Notes under the pieces: generated by a model
Database searches by the model: none
What the model saw: the letters and a program-made list of their open reading frames with translations, nothing else
Told to the model about the DNA's origin: nothing
Part shown: one piece after another, positions 7,005 to 14,016 of the stretch
Numbering within the stretch: the stretch's first letter is position 1
Layout: each line of letters begins with the position of its first letter
From: an uncultured Senegalimassilia sp.
Lineage (GTDB): Bacteria; Actinomycetota; Coriobacteriia; Coriobacteriales; Eggerthellaceae
Assembly: GCF_934636665.1 (NCBI RefSeq)
Contig: NZ_CAKUAT010000011.1
Coordinates: forward strand, 30,991-94,990
Direction: 5' to 3'
DNA: 64,000 bases
Position numbers and translations under genes: made by a program

Positions 7005-9404
7005 CTACGCTTTCTTCACTTCGACAAGAGTGTCGTTGTACGGGATGGGCGCGCCGGTGGGCAGGTACTCATCGCGCGGGTTCACGTGGTCGTTCGTGAC
7101 GTTTTGCGTGTTCCCCTCCTCGATGTACTTGCTCCAGCCCGCTTCCCAGGTGCGGCAGGAGCCGGGACGCACGGCGTTGTTCGCGCGCGCCACGCACTTG
7201 AACGAGCCGCGGTCGTTGAACGCCTCCACCACGTCCCCATCGGCGATGCCGCGCGAGGCCATGTCGGCCGGGTTCAGCTCCAGCGTGGGCTTGGCGAACT
7301 GCTGCACCCACTTCGCCGCCTTGAAGTGCGAGTGGTTGGAGAAGCGGGTGCGCGTCTGCGTGAACTGCAGCGGGTACTTCTCCGCCAGCGGGTTGCCGGC
7401 GTACGCCTCGTTGTTCTCCTCCCAATTCGGCCATGCCTGCTCGCAAGGCTTCCAGGCCTCGTAGTACGGCTCCATGCGCGTGGAGGGCGTTTCGAACTTC
7501 AGGTCGGTGTAGGCGCGGCGGGGCTCGTCGACATCGGCCATCTTCATGCTGCCGTGGTTCTTCTCCAGCTCGGCCAGCGTGATGCCCTGCTCGGCAAGGT
7601 CCTCGGAGTGCTCGATCTGGTAGCGCACCAGATCCTCCGCGGTCTTGGGCAGATACTCGCCCACGCCCATCTCCTCAGCGATCAGGCGCATGACGTCGAA
7701 GTCGGGCTTGCTCTCGAACAGCGGGTCGATGCACTTCGTCTGCAGGTTCACATGGTTGTAGTCGCTGCGCACGATGGAATGCTCGACGGTGTCCTCGAAC
7801 TTGCTGCACACCGGCAACACGATGTCGGCGTACTTCACCGTATCCTCGTAGTACATGCCGATATGCACGATGAAGTCCAGCGAGTCGATCCACTCGCGCG
7901 TCTTGTTCATGTTCGCCCAGTACTGCTGGAACGTGTTGCCCAGCGAGATGATCACATGCACGCCGCCGTCGCGATCGGGGAAGCGGTCGGCGCGAACGTC
8001 CAGCTCAGCGGGCTTGAACTGCTCGGGAAGCTCCCATTCGCCCAGCGAGACGCTGTAGCCGGCGCCGCCGATGCCGTGGCCGATGCCGCAGCCGGGCTTG
8101 CCGATGTTGCCCGTGAGCGACACGAGCACCATGCCGGCATGGCCGATGATGTCGGGGTTGGAGTACTTATCGGAGCCGCCCTGGCCGAACGCCAGGTACG
8201 CCGGGCCGCTCGTGGCGTACTTGCGCGCCACCTCGGCGATCGTCTCGGCGCTTGCGCCGCAAACGCCCTCGGCCCACTCGCACGTGTACGGACGCTGGTT
8301 GCGCTTGAGGCTTTCGAGCACGGTGATGGCCTTCTTGCCGTCAACGTCGAACGAGCCCTCGAGCGCAGCGGTGGCAACGGCCTCGGCGTACGGGACCGCC
8401 GCGCCCTTGGCAGCGTCCCACACCATGAAATCGCCGGGATCGACCGGCTCGCCGGTCTCCTCGTCGGTTCCCCAAGCCGCGCCCGTGCGCAGCAGCTTGC
8501 CCGTGGCCTCGTCCATGAGGAACGGGAACGACGTATGCTCGCGCATGTAAGCTTCGTTATAGAGCTTGTTGTCCAGGATGTAGCTGACCATGCCCAGGTA
8601 GAACGCCGCGTCGGTGCCCGGGATCACGGGGATCCACTTGCTGGCCTTGCCGGCCGTGGTGGAGAAGTGCGGGTCGAGCACGATGATCTCGCAGCCGGCC
8701 TTCTTCGCGTCCAGGAACGTGTTGGACTGCATCATGGAGCTTTCCAGCAGGTTGGTGCCGGAGATCACGAGCGTCTTGGTGTTCACCCAGTCGCGCGTCT
8801 CGTTCGTGCCGCCGCCGAACACGTCGCCGCCGATGGCAGGCGCGGAGCCGTTGCCCGTGCCGCGGTCGATGCCGGGCTCGACGCCGGTGGCGCAGCCCAG
8901 AAGCGCAGGCAGGAAGCTAAAGCGCGGCTCATTGGAAGCGGACATGTACACGGACTGCTTGCCGTACTTGTCCCAGGCCTTCCTCAGCTCGTCGCCCACC
9001 GTCTTGATGGCCTCGTCCCAACTGATCACCTCGAACGAACCCTCACCGCGTGCGCCGACGCGGCGCATGGGCGACTGCAGGCGCTCATCGCTGTAGACGT
9101 GCTGGATCTCGGAAATGCCCTTCACGCATACGTGGCGGTAGTACGGATCGACCGTGTCGTTGGGCTGGATCATGGCCAAGCGGCCGTCGCGCACCGTGCA
9201 TTTGAGCGAGCAACGCCCCGTGCACATGAACTGATGCAGCGTGTATACGGTCTTCTCGTCGGCAGCCTGCTGCGTGGCGGCGCCCAGCCAGGCGCCGCAG
9301 CCGGTCATGGAACCGGCGGCAGCCAAGCCCGTCGCTCCCGCAACGCCGACCTTGAGAAAATCCCTACGGGTCAAACCGCGGCTTGCGCTTTGCGTTCCCG
9401 TCAT
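7005..9404 (-). CDS. Tat-exported molybdopterin oxidoreductase, DMSO-reductase family catalytic subunit
   Basis: 799-aa catalytic subunit carrying a bis-MGD molybdenum cofactor. The N-terminus has a twin-arginine signal (LTRRDFLKVG, residues 11-20), then a hydrophobic stretch and GSMTGC with a cysteine at 36, which could be a Tat lipoprotein site. A [4Fe-4S] motif C61-x3-C65-x3-C69...C93 follows. The C-terminal MGD-binding domain contains NHSHFKAAKW, ELNPADMASRGIADGD and the terminal VNPRDEYLPTGAPIPYNDTLVEVKKA region. The start is the ATG at 9404, with GAGGAGGAG just upstream; an upstream in-frame ATG (9530) has no such site. The four-gene operon (catalytic, ferredoxin, anchor, chaperone) indicates an anaerobic respiratory reductase. 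The substrate could be a sulfoxide, N-oxide, polysulfide or a host or diet compound, and the sequence alone does not decide. Confidence 0.93.
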   Translation of the reverse strand: MTGTQSASRGLTRRDFLKVGVAGATGLAAAGSMTGCGAWLGAATQQAADEKTVYTLHQFMCTGRCSLKCTVRDGRLAMIQPNDTVDPYYRHVCVKGISEIQHVYSDERLQSPMRRVGARGEGSFEVISWDEAIKTVGDELRKAWDKYGKQSVYMSASNEPRFSFLPALLGCATGVEPGIDRGTGNGSAPAIGGDVFGGGTNETRDWVNTKTLVISGTNLLESSMMQSNTFLDAKKAGCEIIVLDPHFSTTAGKASKWIPVIPGTDAAFYLGMVSYILDNKLYNEAYMREHTSFPFLMDEATGKLLRTGAAWGTDEETGEPVDPGDFMVWDAAKGAAVPYAEAVATAALEGSFDVDGKKAITVLESLKRNQRPYTCEWAEGVCGASAETIAEVARKYATSGPAYLAFGQGGSDKYSNPDIIGHAGMVLVSLTGNIGKPGCGIGHGIGGAGYSVSLGEWELPEQFKPAELDVRADRFPDRDGGVHVIISLGNTFQQYWANMNKTREWIDSLDFIVHIGMYYEDTVKYADIVLPVCSKFEDTVEHSIVRSDYNHVNLQTKCIDPLFESKPDFDVMRLIAEEMGVGEYLPKTAEDLVRYQIEHSEDLAEQGITLAELEKNHGSMKMADVDEPRRAYTDLKFETPSTRMEPYYEAWKPCEQAWPNWEENNEAYAGNPLAEKYPLQFTQTRTRFSNHSHFKAAKWVQQFAKPTLELNPADMASRGIADGDVVEAFNDRGSFKCVARANNAVRPGSCRTWEAGWSKYIEEGNTQNVTNDHVNPRDEYLPTGAPIPYNDTLVEVKKA

Positions 9405-9543
9405 CTCTCCTCCTCGGTTATCTTTCCGAAAGCATCGACCCCGTACCGCGCGCCCCCGCCCGTTTGCAACCGCGCGAAAGAAACGGCCCGAGATCAAGCT
9501 CCCCCATTCGTGCATACCATGGATGGCCAACCTCTCGAGCCGT

Positions 9544-9579
9544 ATATTACACTTATGTTGAACTAGTTCAATAGTTCAA
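9544..9579 (-). promoter_or_regulatory. Promoter with TTGAAC operator half-sites for the molybdoenzyme operon
   Basis: On the minus strand, TTGAAC (at 9571-9566), a 16-base spacer and TAATAT (9549-9544) form a sigma-70-like promoter. The -35 hexamer is part of a perfect palindrome TTGAACTAGTTCAA (9558-9571), and a third half-site GTTCAA lies at 9574-9579, so a dimeric regulator probably binds over the -35. The rest of the 9405-9721 gap has no gene. Confidence 0.55.
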
Positions 9580-9721
9580 TGGTTATATTTTGCAAAGAAT
9601 ATTTTCTACCTGCGGAAACGTTTGCTTGTTACCTGCTGCAGCATGTGATTTCCCGACTTGTTTGCCTTTTGAGCCCATCGAATCGACAGCTGCAGCAATG
9701 CAAACCCGAAGCATTTCCCGG

Positions 9722-10669
9722 CTACTTCGCCATATCCTTGCCCAGGTCGACGAAGCCGTCGGCCAAGCTGCTGGGCGCCAGGAGGACGCCCTTGCCGTCG
9801 CGGGCGCTTTCATAGGAAAGGTTCATGGCGCGCAGCTGCATGGCGCCCGGCTCCTCGTTGTACACGCGTGCCGCCTCCACGTACATCTCCGAGATTTCGC
9901 GCTCGACGTCTGCCAGCAGCACGCGGGCGTCGCGCTCGCGCTCGGCCTGGGCCTCTCGCGCCAACGAGTCCTGCAGCTCCTTCGGGATCTTGATGTTGCG
10001 GATCTCCACGGAGATGACGCTGATGCCCCACTCCTCGCACTTTTCGGCCATGAACTCCTGCAGCTCGTGATCGAGCTGGCGACGGCGGACGGAAAGCTCG
10101 GCGAGCGTTACCTGGCCGATGGCGTCGCGCACCGCCGTCTGCGCCGCGCGGCGCACGGCCTGCGGGAAGTTCGCCACCTCGAGGCACGCCTTCTCGGAGT
10201 CGTAGACCATCCAGAACAAGATGGCGTCAACGTCGACGCTGACCAGGTCGGACGTCAGCGCCTGCTCGGCATAGAACGCCGTGGTGATGGTTCTGCGGTC
10301 GATATGCATCGCCACGGAGTCCACGAACGGCACGACCACGTACACGCCCGGGCCCGCGATCTTGCGGAACCTGCCGAAGCGCAGCAGCGCCACGTGCTCC
10401 CATTGCGCCGCCACGCGCAGCGTCGACGCGAGCAAAAGCCCCGCCGCGGCCGACCCGAGCACCGTGAACACGCTCAGCCACGGCAGCAAAAGGACGAAGA
10501 CGACGGCAAAACCCACCGCGAACATAAGCAGGGCGAAGCTGTACACGCCCACGCGGCTTGCATCCTTTTCGGTGATGATGTTGTCGGGCGACTCGTGCGA
10601 CACGTTGGCGAACGCGGCGTCGCTTTGGTTGTTTCCACGATGGGCGCGCTGCGGTCCGAACCTTCTCAT
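9722..10669 (-). CDS. SPFH/Band-7 (stomatin/prohibitin-like) membrane protein
   Basis: 315-aa protein with two closely spaced N-terminal transmembrane helices (about residues 42-62 and 64-86). An SPFH domain (about 88-270) follows, with the conserved PGVYVVVPFVD, RRTITTAFYAEQALTSD and SVEIRNIKIPKELQ segments. A coiled-coil-prone tail rich in A/E/R comes next. Band-7 proteins oligomerise on membranes and organise microdomains or recruit proteases. The ATG at 10669 is preceded by AGGAGGG and overlaps the stop of the GntR-type regulator gene in an ATGA arrangement, so the two are translationally coupled. Such YtrA-like GntR plus membrane-protein pairs are usually self-regulated stress modules. 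Confidence 0.88.
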   Translation of the reverse strand: MRRFGPQRAHRGNNQSDAAFANVSHESPDNIITEKDASRVGVYSFALLMFAVGFAVVFVLLLPWLSVFTVLGSAAAGLLLASTLRVAAQWEHVALLRFGRFRKIAGPGVYVVVPFVDSVAMHIDRRTITTAFYAEQALTSDLVSVDVDAILFWMVYDSEKACLEVANFPQAVRRAAQTAVRDAIGQVTLAELSVRRRQLDHELQEFMAEKCEEWGISVISVEIRNIKIPKELQDSLAREAQAERERDARVLLADVEREISEMYVEAARVYNEEPGAMQLRAMNLSYESARDGKGVLLAPSSLADGFVDLGKDMAK

Positions 10670-11106
10670 ACGAACATCCCTCCTGCCCGCTTCGCCACCG
10701 CCTCGGCGGCATCCGCCTCGGACAGCCCCAGCTCCTTGCATTGCTCCAAGAACTTGTCGATCAGCATATCCACCGCAGCCTTCGCATCCTGCGCCTCATA
10801 GCCGCTCGAGTTGATCTCGGCCACGAACGTGCCCTTGCCGCGGCGCGTGATGACGTAGCCGTCCTTCTCGATGTCACGATACACCTTGCTGACCGTGTTG
10901 TAGTTCACCTTCAGCGACGAGGACAGGTCGCGCACCGTCGGCAGCTTCATGCCGGGCGGGAACGTGCCGGACACCACCAGGTACACCAGCCTGTTGCGCA
11001 GCTGCATCCAAATGGGGATGCCGCTTTCCTCATCGATGGTGATGAGGTTTTTATCGGCGACTAACGCGGATTCGCCGGTTTGCCTTGTGTTGGAGATCGC
11101 CGTCAT
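10666..11106 (-). CDS. GntR-family (YtrA-like) transcriptional regulator
   Basis: 146-aa regulator. It has an N-terminal winged helix of the GntR class: IPIWMQLRNRLVYLVVSGT, then LPTVRDLSSSLKVNYNTVSKVY and the wing RRGKGTFV. There is only a short helical C-terminus, as in the YtrA subfamily. These repressors commonly control their own operon in response to antibiotics or envelope stress. I chose the ATG at 11106; several longer in-frame readings exist upstream but add only unconserved residues. The gene is coupled to the Band-7 gene by a 4-base overlap. An imperfect inverted repeat at 11211-11229 is a candidate operator. Confidence 0.87.
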   Translation of the reverse strand: MTAISNTRQTGESALVADKNLITIDEESGIPIWMQLRNRLVYLVVSGTFPPGMKLPTVRDLSSSLKVNYNTVSKVYRDIEKDGYVITRRGKGTFVAEINSSGYEAQDAKAAVDMLIDKFLEQCKELGLSEADAAEAVAKRAGGMFV

Positions 11107-11210
11107 GGCCTGCCCCGTTCCATATCGATACGTTTCGCCAAGGCGCTTACGAGCCGTGTAGGCCCTGCATCCTGCTTTCGCACGGATCTGAAGCGCCTTG
11201 CGCAAGCGCG

Positions 11211-11229
11211 TAGTTTACCTAATGAACTA
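11211..11229. promoter_or_regulatory. Candidate operator of the GntR-Band7 operon
   Basis: TAGTTTACCTAATGAACTA has 5-base inverted arms in an AT-rich patch about 105 bases upstream of the GntR start, at the very end of the upstream NrfD-like gene. Its position suits autoregulation. This is inference from layout only. Confidence 0.35.
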
Positions 11230-11232
11230 TCA

Positions 11233-12099
11233 TTATGTCACAATCAGCGAAACGGCGGCGTGCGAAGCCGCAAGCACCACGCAATATCGCAGGCATAGGC
11301 CGCCCGCCAACGTCGATGCCGCGCTTATCGGCCGCAGGGCCGGCACAGGCGCCACGCGCGCGAGTAGGCCCGCAAATACCGGGACGGCGAACCCGCACAG
11401 CATCAGCCCGCCCCAGAACACCCCGGCAAGCTGCCCCGAAAACAGCAGCTCGCACGACTGTTTCGCCGCGCCGCCCGCCAACCACCGCGACGCAAAAAAC
11501 GCGACGAGCGCGACAAGCTCCGCCGCGCGCAGCAAACGGGTGCCGGCGTCGAGCGCTGAGGACCCTCGCGCAGACCCCGAGAGGATGAAAACGGAGAAGG
11601 AGATGAAGGCGCAGCCGCAGCTTACGGCCGACACGACGAACAGCGCGACCAGAAGCCAGGTATTCCAAAACTCGACGGCCGCCATCGACGACAGCAGCAC
11701 GCCGGTGTAGCCCATCACGCCGACGGCCGCCGCAGCGCCGGCGATCTCGAGGCCGCGGAACAGATACGGCGCGTCTATCTTCGCGGCGATCATGGCCGAT
11801 ACCGCCAACGAAAGAGCCAAGCCCAGCATGATCAGCCATGCGCCCATCGACACGATGGAGCGCAGCGGGTTCTCGAACAGGTACCATATATCGAAGGGGT
11901 TCCCCAAGTCGCAGAACAGCATGAGCGCCGCCAGCGCCAAAAGCCCGAAAGCGCCGAACATGCCGCATCGCGCGCAAAGCGGCACGCGGCGCGCATCCCA
12001 GCCGATGTTCTCGCGGACATCGATCATCGCGGCGCACAGGAAAGCGCCTCCGGCGGTGCCGGCGAGAAACAAATACCAGATAGCGAAATCGCTGAACAC
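11233..12099 (-). CDS. Orphan NrfD-like membrane protein
   Basis: 288-aa integral membrane protein with about eight hydrophobic helices. It matches the NrfD anchor family in pattern: an N-terminal FAIWYLFLAGTAGGAF helix and a GNPFDIWYLFENPLRSIVSMGAW stretch that resembles the conserved PLRFYNMFR-type loop of NrfD proteins. I place the start at the GTG at 12099, with AAGGGAAGGGG upstream. A longer frame to 12462 runs through a palindromic repeat element and is not credible. No ferredoxin or molybdenum subunit is adjacent, so it either works with subunits encoded elsewhere or is a remnant. The GntR gene follows 126 bases downstream on the same strand. Confidence 0.75.
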   Translation of the reverse strand: MFSDFAIWYLFLAGTAGGAFLCAAMIDVRENIGWDARRVPLCARCGMFGAFGLLALAALMLFCDLGNPFDIWYLFENPLRSIVSMGAWLIMLGLALSLAVSAMIAAKIDAPYLFRGLEIAGAAAAVGVMGYTGVLLSSMAAVEFWNTWLLVALFVVSAVSCGCAFISFSVFILSGSARGSSALDAGTRLLRAAELVALVAFFASRWLAGGAAKQSCELLFSGQLAGVFWGGLMLCGFAVPVFAGLLARVAPVPALRPISAASTLAGGLCLRYCVVLAASHAAVSLIVT

Positions 12100-12184
12100 G
12101 CGTACCCCTTCCCTTACCACGCCGCAGTATACCCAACCAACAGCGCAGCAGGCAAAAACCGAGGGATCCGAGGTTGCTGCCCAT

Positions 12185-12300
12185 ATATCCGGACACCTCG
12201 GGGACGTAGCGTTAACCGCCCAAAACCTTTCGTGCCGCATGCCGGGGCGGCAAGGTCGACGCCTAACATTTCGAGGACATAGCACTAGGTGTCCGAAACG
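12185..12300. repeat. Palindromic element, family 2, copy 2
   Basis: Contains GGACACCTCGGGGACGTAGCG at the left and, inverted, GGACATAGCACTAGGTGTCC at the right. These match modules of the element at 4157-4290. It lies between the orphan NrfD gene and the small Zn-ribbon gene. Confidence 0.65.
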
Positions 12301-12308
12301 GGAAACCG

Positions 12309-12620
12309 CTACCTCGCATCCTCCCAGGGATGGGAAGTTAGATGCCAGCCGCCGCAATAGGGGCACTCGTAGATCTGCAGGCCGCGTTTGCCCTGCTTCT
12401 GGCACCAGGCAAGGTTTTCCTGCGCCTCTGCCAGCGTGGCGTAACGATTCTTCGATTCGCATGCCTTATATCGCTGGGCGCTGTCGCGCTCCTCCGCAAG
12501 GTGAGCATGGCGCGAATCTTCCCGCGCGAACACGTCGTCGAGCGCATCGAAACCGCCCAGCTGTGCGTTGAACTGCGCTTTCTCCTTCGCCCAAGAAGAG
12601 CGATTCTTCTTCGAGGCCAT
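12309..12620 (-). CDS. Small conserved hypothetical protein with a C-terminal zinc-ribbon motif
   Basis: 103-aa protein. A charged, helical N-terminal half is followed by ACESKNRYATLAEAQ, a Cys pair in the form AWCQKQGK, and the C-terminal YECPYCGGWHLTS. The CPxC plus His/Cys pattern suggests a single zinc ribbon, as in small nucleic-acid-associated proteins of Eggerthellaceae and phages. The start is the ATG at 12620, after a GGGGGGAG ribosome site. No partner gene is obvious. The protein ends only 8 bases from a family 2 palindromic element. I do not assign a function. Confidence 0.7.
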   Translation of the reverse strand: MASKKNRSSWAKEKAQFNAQLGGFDALDDVFAREDSRHAHLAEERDSAQRYKACESKNRYATLAEAQENLAWCQKQGKRGLQIYECPYCGGWHLTSHPWEDAR

Positions 12621-12722
12621 AGTCTCCCCCCTCAAAACAAATCACCTCACCATATACCAAGCTGCGCCGTTTTTCTCAAACAGCTTCCGATACTGCGAAA
12701 CCGGTCATCGAACGGTTGGCGG

Positions 12723-12995
12723 CCATGCGCCGCGGCAAGCTATTTCGGACTCATTTTCTTCACCGATGTCGCCAAGTCCGACCCGGTGCTCGCCACGCTG
12801 CTGGCCTTCGTCACCTTCGCGGCGAGCTTCCTGGCCCGCCCGTTCGGCAGCCTGCTGCTCGGCGGACAGAACGACGCCCTGGTCATGAACTTCGGCATCC
12901 AGACGCTTGGCTGGTACCTGGGCGCGATGGCCGTAATCGCCCTGGTCGCGCTCGTGTTCTTCCGCGAAAGCAAGGACGTGGACTTCGAGCAATAG
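12723..12995 (+). pseudogene. Decayed MFS metabolite:H+ symporter fragment
   Basis: This plus-strand stretch reads SYFGLIFFTDVAKSDP...FAASFLARPFGSLLLGG. That is the recognisable second/third-helix region and loop motif of the ShiA/ProP-like MFS family. It then continues directly into a C-terminal helix and tail of the same type (LGAMAVIALVALVFFRESKDVDFEQ). About 300 residues between the two parts are missing and no start codon or ribosome site belongs to it. It is best read as an internally deleted pseudogene. It fills most of the 12621-13064 gap. Confidence 0.65.
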
Positions 12996-13064
12996 CAATC
13001 CCGAGCGCACCCAACTTAAGCCCGAGAGCGCGGGCAAGCTTCAAGCAGGTCTGTCCCGCTTTTG

Positions 13065-13406
13065 CTATTCTGCGGGCTTCACCACCGTAAGCTGCATTTT
13101 GAACGGGGTAACGCCGCGCACGCTGTGCGGGCTTCCCGAGGTCATGACGATAGATTGACCTGCGGAAAGCTGATGCGGCACGTCGTTGACGGTGATTTCG
13201 CCCGTGCCCTCGAGCACCGTGATGAGCGCGTCGCCCGACGCTGCATGGCTTGACATGCCCTCGTCGGCGTCAATGGCGAACACCGTCATTTTGCAACCCG
13301 GCGTCTGCGACAACGTAAGGCTGTTCACGCGTCCCGGTTCGATTTCAACCAGGTCCTTCAAGGCGAAAATGCTTGCATGATCCACGTTTTTAATGAGTTC
13401 TGCCAT
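13065..13406 (-). CDS. Small single-domain cupin protein
   Basis: 113-aa cupin. The first beta-barrel motif is partly degenerate (SSHAASGDALITVLEGTGEITV) and the second is clear (AGQSIVMTSGSPHSV). Such stand-alone cupins bind metal and small ligands; functions range from sensing to isomerisation. The start ATG follows AAAGGAAA. A second, related cupin is encoded 130 bases upstream on the same strand, which suggests a duplicated pair. Both begin with an N-terminal xLxxLVEIxPGxVxSLxL-like stretch. Their closeness to the activase gene may be coincidental. Confidence 0.82.
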   Translation of the reverse strand: MAELIKNVDHASIFALKDLVEIEPGRVNSLTLSQTPGCKMTVFAIDADEGMSSHAASGDALITVLEGTGEITVNDVPHQLSAGQSIVMTSGSPHSVRGVTPFKMQLTVVKPAE

Positions 13407-13536
13407 GGGATTTCCTTTCTTGCTGCGTCATCGTGACACGCCGTTGACCTGCCACGATGCCTGTGTTTCTCACTACCTCTATCCTTCCGGTCACCGATAT
13501 AAACCGGCTTAAGGATGAGCCAGCTCCAGCAAACGC

Positions 13537-13872
13537 TTACTCGTGCGCATTCAGCTGCAGCAGCTTGAAACCTTCGTTGCCCGCGTCTTCCACGGCATGC
13601 TCAACATGCGCGGGGACACGCAACACCTGACCGGCCTTAAGCACAATGCGGCTTTCCGGCAGCACAACGCACGCCGTGCCTTCCACCAGGTAATACAGCA
13701 CATCGCCGAAGTATTCTTCCTCGCTCACGCTTTCACCCGGTGCAAACGCCAGCAGCGTAAGGTCGAACCCAGCATTGCGCGTAAGCGCCATACTCGACAC
13801 CTGACCTGGGCGAATATCGATCATCTGAGCCAGCGACGTTGCGGCATCGGTTGGTAAGTTGCGAAGCGGCAT
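13537..13872 (-). CDS. Small single-domain cupin protein
   Basis: 111-aa cupin with motif 1 around FAPGESVSEEEYFGDVLYYLVEG and motif 2 LKAGQVLRVPAHVEHAVED. The two conserved His of motif 2 are present, while motif 1 has Glu residues in place of the usual His pair. The start ATG at 13872 is preceded by GGAGG at ideal spacing. It is a tandem paralog of the cupin at 13065-13406 and probably shares its transcript. Upstream, on the minus strand, a TTGACA (13951-13946) could be the -35 of its promoter, although the -10 is unclear. Confidence 0.84.
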   Translation of the reverse strand: MPLRNLPTDAATSLAQMIDIRPGQVSSMALTRNAGFDLTLLAFAPGESVSEEEYFGDVLYYLVEGTACVVLPESRIVLKAGQVLRVPAHVEHAVEDAGNEGFKLLQLNAHE

Positions 13873-13980
13873 AAAAGCCTCCGTTCGTTCGTGGCCTTAA
13901 GGGTTGCGCTGCCTCGATTGCGAATATAAGCGAATCTTGCTTGTCAATGCCATCATGTAGCGAAAATGGCAACTCGGCGC

Positions 13981-14016
13981 CGTGTAGCGCCGCCTATTGG
14001 CAGGCGGCGCTACACG
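13981..14016. terminator. Hairpin overlapping the activase stop codon
   Basis: Fourteen-bp perfect stem CGTGTAGCGCCGCC / GGCGGCGCTACACG with an 8-base loop. The minus-strand stop codon of the activase gene lies inside the stem. There is no clear T tract, so termination efficiency is uncertain; a processing or stability role is equally possible. Confidence 0.55.

Noticed and set aside
4685..9566. Long plus-strand open frames of about 800-870 codons opposite the molybdoenzyme operon
   Set aside because: They are antisense to recognised genes, are full of His/Arg/Ala from GC-rich complementary codons, and have no recognisable domains.
12100..12462. N-terminal extension of the orphan NrfD protein
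   Set aside because: The open frame crosses a family 2 palindromic element, gives no membrane pattern and lacks a ribosome site. The GTG at 12099 has one.
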